From assembly GCF_024199845.1 (NCBI RefSeq), contig NZ_JANADO010000001.1:6076001-6140000 (forward strand): a stretch of DNA of 64,000 nucleotides, in the 5' to 3' direction. Below the pieces are notes generated by a model. The model ran no database searches and was not told where the DNA came from. It was given only the letters and a program-made list of their open reading frames with translations. Source of the stretch: Bradyrhizobium sp. CCGB12 (GTDB lineage Bacteria > Pseudomonadota > Alphaproteobacteria > Rhizobiales > Xanthobacteraceae). Positions 60,654-64,000 of this stretch are shown piece by piece; positions within the stretch are counted from its first letter, which is position 1, and each line of letters opens with the position of its first letter. Both the position numbers and the translations under genes were made by a program.

Positions 60654-62633
60654 TCAGCCCATCGCCTCGAGCTCGTCGATCATCCCGGCGATGACGCTCA
60701 AGCCCCCGTCCCAGAACTTCGGGTCCTTGGCATCCAGCCCGAACGGCCGCAGCAGCTCGGAATAGTGCTTGGTCCCGCCAGCGGCGAGCATGTCGAGATA
60801 ACGCTCGGCAAAGCCCTCGGCCGCATTCTCGTAGACCGCATAGAGCGAGTTCACGAGACAGTCGCCGAACGCATAGGCGTAGACGTAGAACGGCGAGTGG
60901 ATGAAGTGCGGGATGTACATCCAGTAGTTCTCGTAGCCCGCCTTGATCTCGATCGCCGGTCCCAGGCTCTCGCCCTGCACCGACAGCCAGATCTCGCCGA
61001 GCCGGGTCGCGGTGAGTTCGCCGTTCTTGCGCTCGGTGTGGACCGCGCGCTCGAACGAATAGAACGCGATCTGCCGCACCACGGTGTTGATCATGTCCTC
61101 GACCTTGCCCGCGAGCAGCGCCTGGCGCTGCTTTGCGCTCTTGGTCTGCGCCAGCAGCCGGCGGAAGGTCAGCATCTCGCCGAACACGCTCGCGGTCTCC
61201 GCCAGCGTTAGCGGCGTCGGCGCCATCAGCGCTCCGTTCTTCGCCGCCAGCACCTGATGCACGCCATGGCCGAGTTCATGTGCGAGCGTCATCACGTCGC
61301 GCGGCTTGCCCTGGTAGTTCATCAGCACATAGGGATGCGCCGACGGCGTGGTCGGATGCGAGAACGCGCCCGGCGCCTTGCCCGGACGCACCGGCGCATC
61401 GATCCAGCGGTCGGTGAAGAAGCGCTCGGCAATGTCGGCCATCTTGGGCGAGAAGCCGCGATAGGCCGTCAGCACCATGGTGCGTGCATCAGGCCAGCCA
61501 ATGACGTCGGTCGCAGCAAAGGGCAGCGGCGCGTTGCGGTCCCAATAAGCCAGCCGCTTCTTGCCGAACCACTTCGCCTTCAGCGCGTAATAGCGATGCG
61601 ACAATTTGGGATAGGCCGCCTGCACCGAGGCGACCAGCGCGTCCACCACCTCGCGCTCGACGCGGTTGTTGAGGTGCCGGGAATCCGCGACATCCTGAAA
61701 ACCGCGCCACCGGTCGGAGATGTCCTTGTCCTTGGCAAGCGTGTTGGTGATCAGCGCAAAGGTGCGCTCATTGGCCTTGAAGGTTTTGGCCAGCGCCTCC
61801 GCCGCGCTCCTGCGCTTGGCACCGTCGCGGTCCTGCAACAGGTTGAGCGTCGGCTCGATCGCGAGCTCCTTGGCGCCGACCTTGAAGCGCAGGCCCGAGA
61901 TGGTCTGGTCGAACAACCGGTTGAAGGCGGAATAGCCGGTCTGCGCCTTCTCCAGGAAGAGCTGCTCGAGCTTGTCGTCGAGCTGGTACGGCTTCTCCTT
62001 GCGCAGATCCTCGATCCAGGGCCGGTAGTGCGCGAGCTCCGCGGCCAGCATCGCGCGGTTCAAGATATCGTCATCGATCCGGTTGAGCTCGAGCGCGAAG
62101 AACAGAAGATGCGTCGACGCCGCCGTCAGCCGCTCGGAAACATCGCCGTAAAACTTTGAAATCGCAGGATCCACGCTGTCGCCGGCATGGACCAGGCCGG
62201 CATAGGAACCGAGACGGCCGGCGAGATCGTCGATTGCCTCATAGCGTCGCACGGCCTCGGCGAGCCATTTTCCGCCATCTTCGTTTGCTGTCCCTGTCGC
62301 GAGCTTGCCTCTGTAGTCGGTCTCGAACGCGACGCAATCGGCATCCATCTTTTCGAGATCGCGCGCCACTTCCGGCGCATCGATCCCGGAATAGAGATCG
62401 GCCAGGTTCCACTCCGGAAGCTTGCCGGTCTTGCTCGCAGGCTTTGCGGATGAAGGCTTTGCGGGTGACGGCTTTGCGGGTGACGGCTTGGCGAGCGAAG
62501 GTTTGGAGGGCTTTGCCTTGGCAACAGACTTCTTGGTAGCGGATGTCTTGGCGGATGTCTTGGCGGCGGGCTTGCGGAGAGCGGGCTTCTTGAGAGCAGT
62601 CTTCTTCAGAGCAGTGCTGGGGCGCGAATTCAT
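60654..62633 (-). CDS. pepF: Oligoendopeptidase F (M3 family) with a basic repetitive tail
   Basis: 659 residues. The M3 zinc site is LAHELGHGVHQVL (about 450), with the third ligand Glu in LAETASVFGEML. The N-terminal helical half starts with LPEWNLADLYSGIDAPEV at about 75. The first 70 residues are an added tail, rich in Lys, Ala, Pro and Ser, with KPSLAK, KPSPAK, KPSPAK and KPSSAK in tandem, like the arm of histone H1. PepF cuts short peptides in the cytoplasm. No other start fits the frame, so the tail is probably real. Confidence 0.92.
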   Translation of the reverse strand: MNSRPSTALKKTALKKPALRKPAAKTSAKTSATKKSVAKAKPSKPSLAKPSPAKPSPAKPSSAKPASKTGKLPEWNLADLYSGIDAPEVARDLEKMDADCVAFETDYRGKLATGTANEDGGKWLAEAVRRYEAIDDLAGRLGSYAGLVHAGDSVDPAISKFYGDVSERLTAASTHLLFFALELNRIDDDILNRAMLAAELAHYRPWIEDLRKEKPYQLDDKLEQLFLEKAQTGYSAFNRLFDQTISGLRFKVGAKELAIEPTLNLLQDRDGAKRRSAAEALAKTFKANERTFALITNTLAKDKDISDRWRGFQDVADSRHLNNRVEREVVDALVASVQAAYPKLSHRYYALKAKWFGKKRLAYWDRNAPLPFAATDVIGWPDARTMVLTAYRGFSPKMADIAERFFTDRWIDAPVRPGKAPGAFSHPTTPSAHPYVLMNYQGKPRDVMTLAHELGHGVHQVLAAKNGALMAPTPLTLAETASVFGEMLTFRRLLAQTKSAKQRQALLAGKVEDMINTVVRQIAFYSFERAVHTERKNGELTATRLGEIWLSVQGESLGPAIEIKAGYENYWMYIPHFIHSPFYVYAYAFGDCLVNSLYAVYENAAEGFAERYLDMLAAGGTKHYSELLRPFGLDAKDPKFWDGGLSVIAGMIDELEAMG

Positions 62634-62760
62634 TGTGTGGGAAACCTGTGTTCAACAAGCGCGACGGCGGGCGGGGGCATCAAGGTTTAAGAGTGCGTTA
62701 ATCGGCTTCGGCCAGAGTGCCCCGATTCGAGACAGATAGTAGTAGCGTGCGGGGAACACC

Positions 62761-64000
62761 ATGGCTGCCTGTATTTTGATCGCCGACGACGACGCTGTAG
62801 CCCGCCGGCTGGTCGAAAACATGGTGCAGAAATGCGGCTATGACACGATCGTCGTGGAGTCCGGCGATGCTGCGATCGCCGCCCTCACCGCTCCCGGCGC
62901 TCCCGCCATCGACGGCGTCATCCTCGATCTCGTGATGCCCGGCCTGGACGGCATGGGCGTGCTGGCGAAAATCCGCGATGCAGGCCTCAGCATCCCCGTC
63001 ATCGTGCAGACCGCGCATGGCGGCATCGACAACGTGATCTCGGCGATGCGCGCCGGCGCGGCCGATTTCGTCGTCAAGCCGGTCGGCCTCGAGCGACTTC
63101 AGGTGTCACTGCGCAACGCGCTCAACGCGTCCGCGCTCAAGGGCGAATTGCAGCGCATCCGTCACAGCCGCGAGGGCCGGCTGACCTTCTCCGACATCAT
63201 CACCCGCTCCGAGGCGATGGCGGGCGTGATGCGCGCCGCGCAGAAGGCGGCGAACTCCTCGATTCCCGTGCTGATCGAAGGCGAGTCCGGCGTCGGCAAG
63301 GAGATGTTCGCGCGCGCCATCCATGGCAGCGGCGAGCGCAAGGCAAAGCCCTTCGTCGCGGTCAATTGCGGCGCGATCCCAGACAACCTCGTCGAGTCCA
63401 TTCTGTTCGGGCACGAGAAGGGCGCCTTCACCGGCGCCACCGAGCGGCACATGGGCAAGTTCGTCGAGGCCCATGGTGGCACGCTGTTCCTGGACGAGGT
63501 CAGCGAGTTGCCGCTGACCGCGCAGGTCAAGCTCTTGCGCGCGCTCCAGGAGGGCGCGGTCGAGGCGGTCGGCGGCCGCAAGCCCGTCAAGGTCGACGTG
63601 CGCATCGTCTCTGCGACCAACCGCAAGCTCCTGGAGCGAGTGAAACAGGGACACTTCAGGGAAGACCTGTTCTATCGCCTGCACGTGTTGCCGCTGACGA
63701 TTCCCTCGCTGCGCGCCCGGCGCGAGGACATTCCGCACCTGCTGCGGCACTTCCTGGCGCGCTTTGCCGCCGAGGAGAACCGCCCCATCACCGGAATCAG
63801 CGGCGAGGCGGTGGCACACCTCGCCCAGCTCGACTGGCCCGGCAACATCCGTCAGCTCGAAAACGCGGTCTACCGCGCTGTGGTGATGAGCGACGGCGAC
63901 CAGCTCGACCTTGGCGATTTCCCCCTGCTCGCCTCGCAGCCGCACGGCGCCACGGACATTCCGACGGCGCCACTGATGCTCGAGCCGGCCGCGGCACCCT
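62761..64000 (+). CDS. NtrC-family sigma-54 response regulator (cut by the window end)
   Basis: 413 residues are visible. A receiver (1-118) has DDD at 9-11 and phospho-acceptor Asp56 (VILDLVMPG), with Lys in VVKPV. The AAA+ domain starts at about 140; Walker A is GESGVGKE, the sigma-54 contact loop GAFTGA is at 221-226, Walker B is TLFLDE, and the arginine finger region FREDLFYRLHVLPL is present. The helix-turn-helix should lie beyond the window. It activates a sigma-54 promoter in response to an unknown kinase. ATG 62761 follows GGGGAACACC. Confidence 0.93.
   Translation, partial: MAACILIADDDAVARRLVENMVQKCGYDTIVVESGDAAIAALTAPGAPAIDGVILDLVMPGLDGMGVLAKIRDAGLSIPVIVQTAHGGIDNVISAMRAGAADFVVKPVGLERLQVSLRNALNASALKGELQRIRHSREGRLTFSDIITRSEAMAGVMRAAQKAANSSIPVLIEGESGVGKEMFARAIHGSGERKAKPFVAVNCGAIPDNLVESILFGHEKGAFTGATERHMGKFVEAHGGTLFLDEVSELPLTAQVKLLRALQEGAVEAVGGRKPVKVDVRIVSATNRKLLERVKQGHFREDLFYRLHVLPLTIPSLRARREDIPHLLRHFLARFAAEENRPITGISGEAVAHLAQLDWPGNIRQLENAVYRAVVMSDGDQLDLGDFPLLASQPHGATDIPTAPLMLEPAAAP

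Overview
The window looks like a stretch of alphaproteobacterial chromosome, most likely from Bradyrhizobium or a close relative. The evidence is the high GC content, a heme-uptake locus containing hmuQ-, hutX- and hmuP-type genes with an Irr-box-like site, a split pntA, a y4hA-type cation antiporter, and several families of short palindromic intergenic repeats. There are no tRNA or rRNA genes, CRISPR arrays or prophage genes. The only clear mobile element is one IS110-family insertion (about 2.5-3.9 kb). Genus-level assignment is from recognition, not from a search.

Layout. 1-2.4 kb: a Sel1-repeat protein cut by the window edge, an EamA transporter and an orphan TTT-type solute-binding protein. 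2.4-4.0 kb: a palindromic repeat, the IS110 element and a second inverted repeat. 4.0-5.7 kb: a chemoreceptor. 6.0-10.4 kb: a D-2-hydroxyacid dehydrogenase followed by a sugar-type ABC importer (binding protein and two permeases, no ATPase). 10.5-13.0 kb: two exported hydrolases. 13.1-21.8 kb: the heme-iron locus. hmuR-hmuQ-hutX-exbB-exbD-tonB run leftward and hmuP-hmuT-hmuU-hmuV run rightward from one shared control region. The encoded products cover outer-membrane uptake, its energisation, periplasmic and inner-membrane transport, cytosolic heme handling and heme cleavage.

22-28 kb: a MuiA-like protein, a FixJ/LuxR-type regulator whose receiver lacks the phospho-Asp, an AraC-type regulator, then nnrS, a divergent Crp/Fnr regulator sharing a perfect TTGCG-N4-CGCAA palindrome, and a DUF1858 protein. 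This last group is probably a nitric-oxide/low-oxygen response island. 28-33 kb: a small membrane protein, a GNAT acetyltransferase, the two subunits of a 3-oxoacid CoA-transferase and an AsmA-like protein. 33-41 kb: a second sugar-type ABC importer without an ATPase, a polyamine-type potG-potH-potI importer without a binding protein, and glpD.

41-48 kb: a PAS-GGDEF-EAL protein, an FAD oxidoreductase, a run of four very small proteins and a basic-tailed diguanylate cyclase. 48-54 kb: purE-purK, aqpZ, rpsU, a TPR lipoprotein, a low-complexity membrane-anchored protein and a cupin. 53-56.4 kb: two cation/proton antiporters and an alpha/beta hydrolase. 56.4-59.8 kb: the pntAA-pntAB-pntB transhydrogenase operon with a short gene after pntB, and an aa3-oxidase subunit IV-like peptide. 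59.9-60.6 kb: an AbrB-Doc toxin-antitoxin pair headed by a perfect 30-bp palindrome. 60.6-64 kb: an oligoendopeptidase F with a histone-H1-like tail and a sigma-54 response regulator cut by the window end.

Most of the window is ordinary core genome. No clearly novel multi-gene system was found. The best leads are the AbrB-Doc operator, the Glu-for-Asp receiver, the structured noncoding flanks of the IS110 element, the small gene after pntB and the cluster of tiny ORFs at 45.7-47.1 kb.
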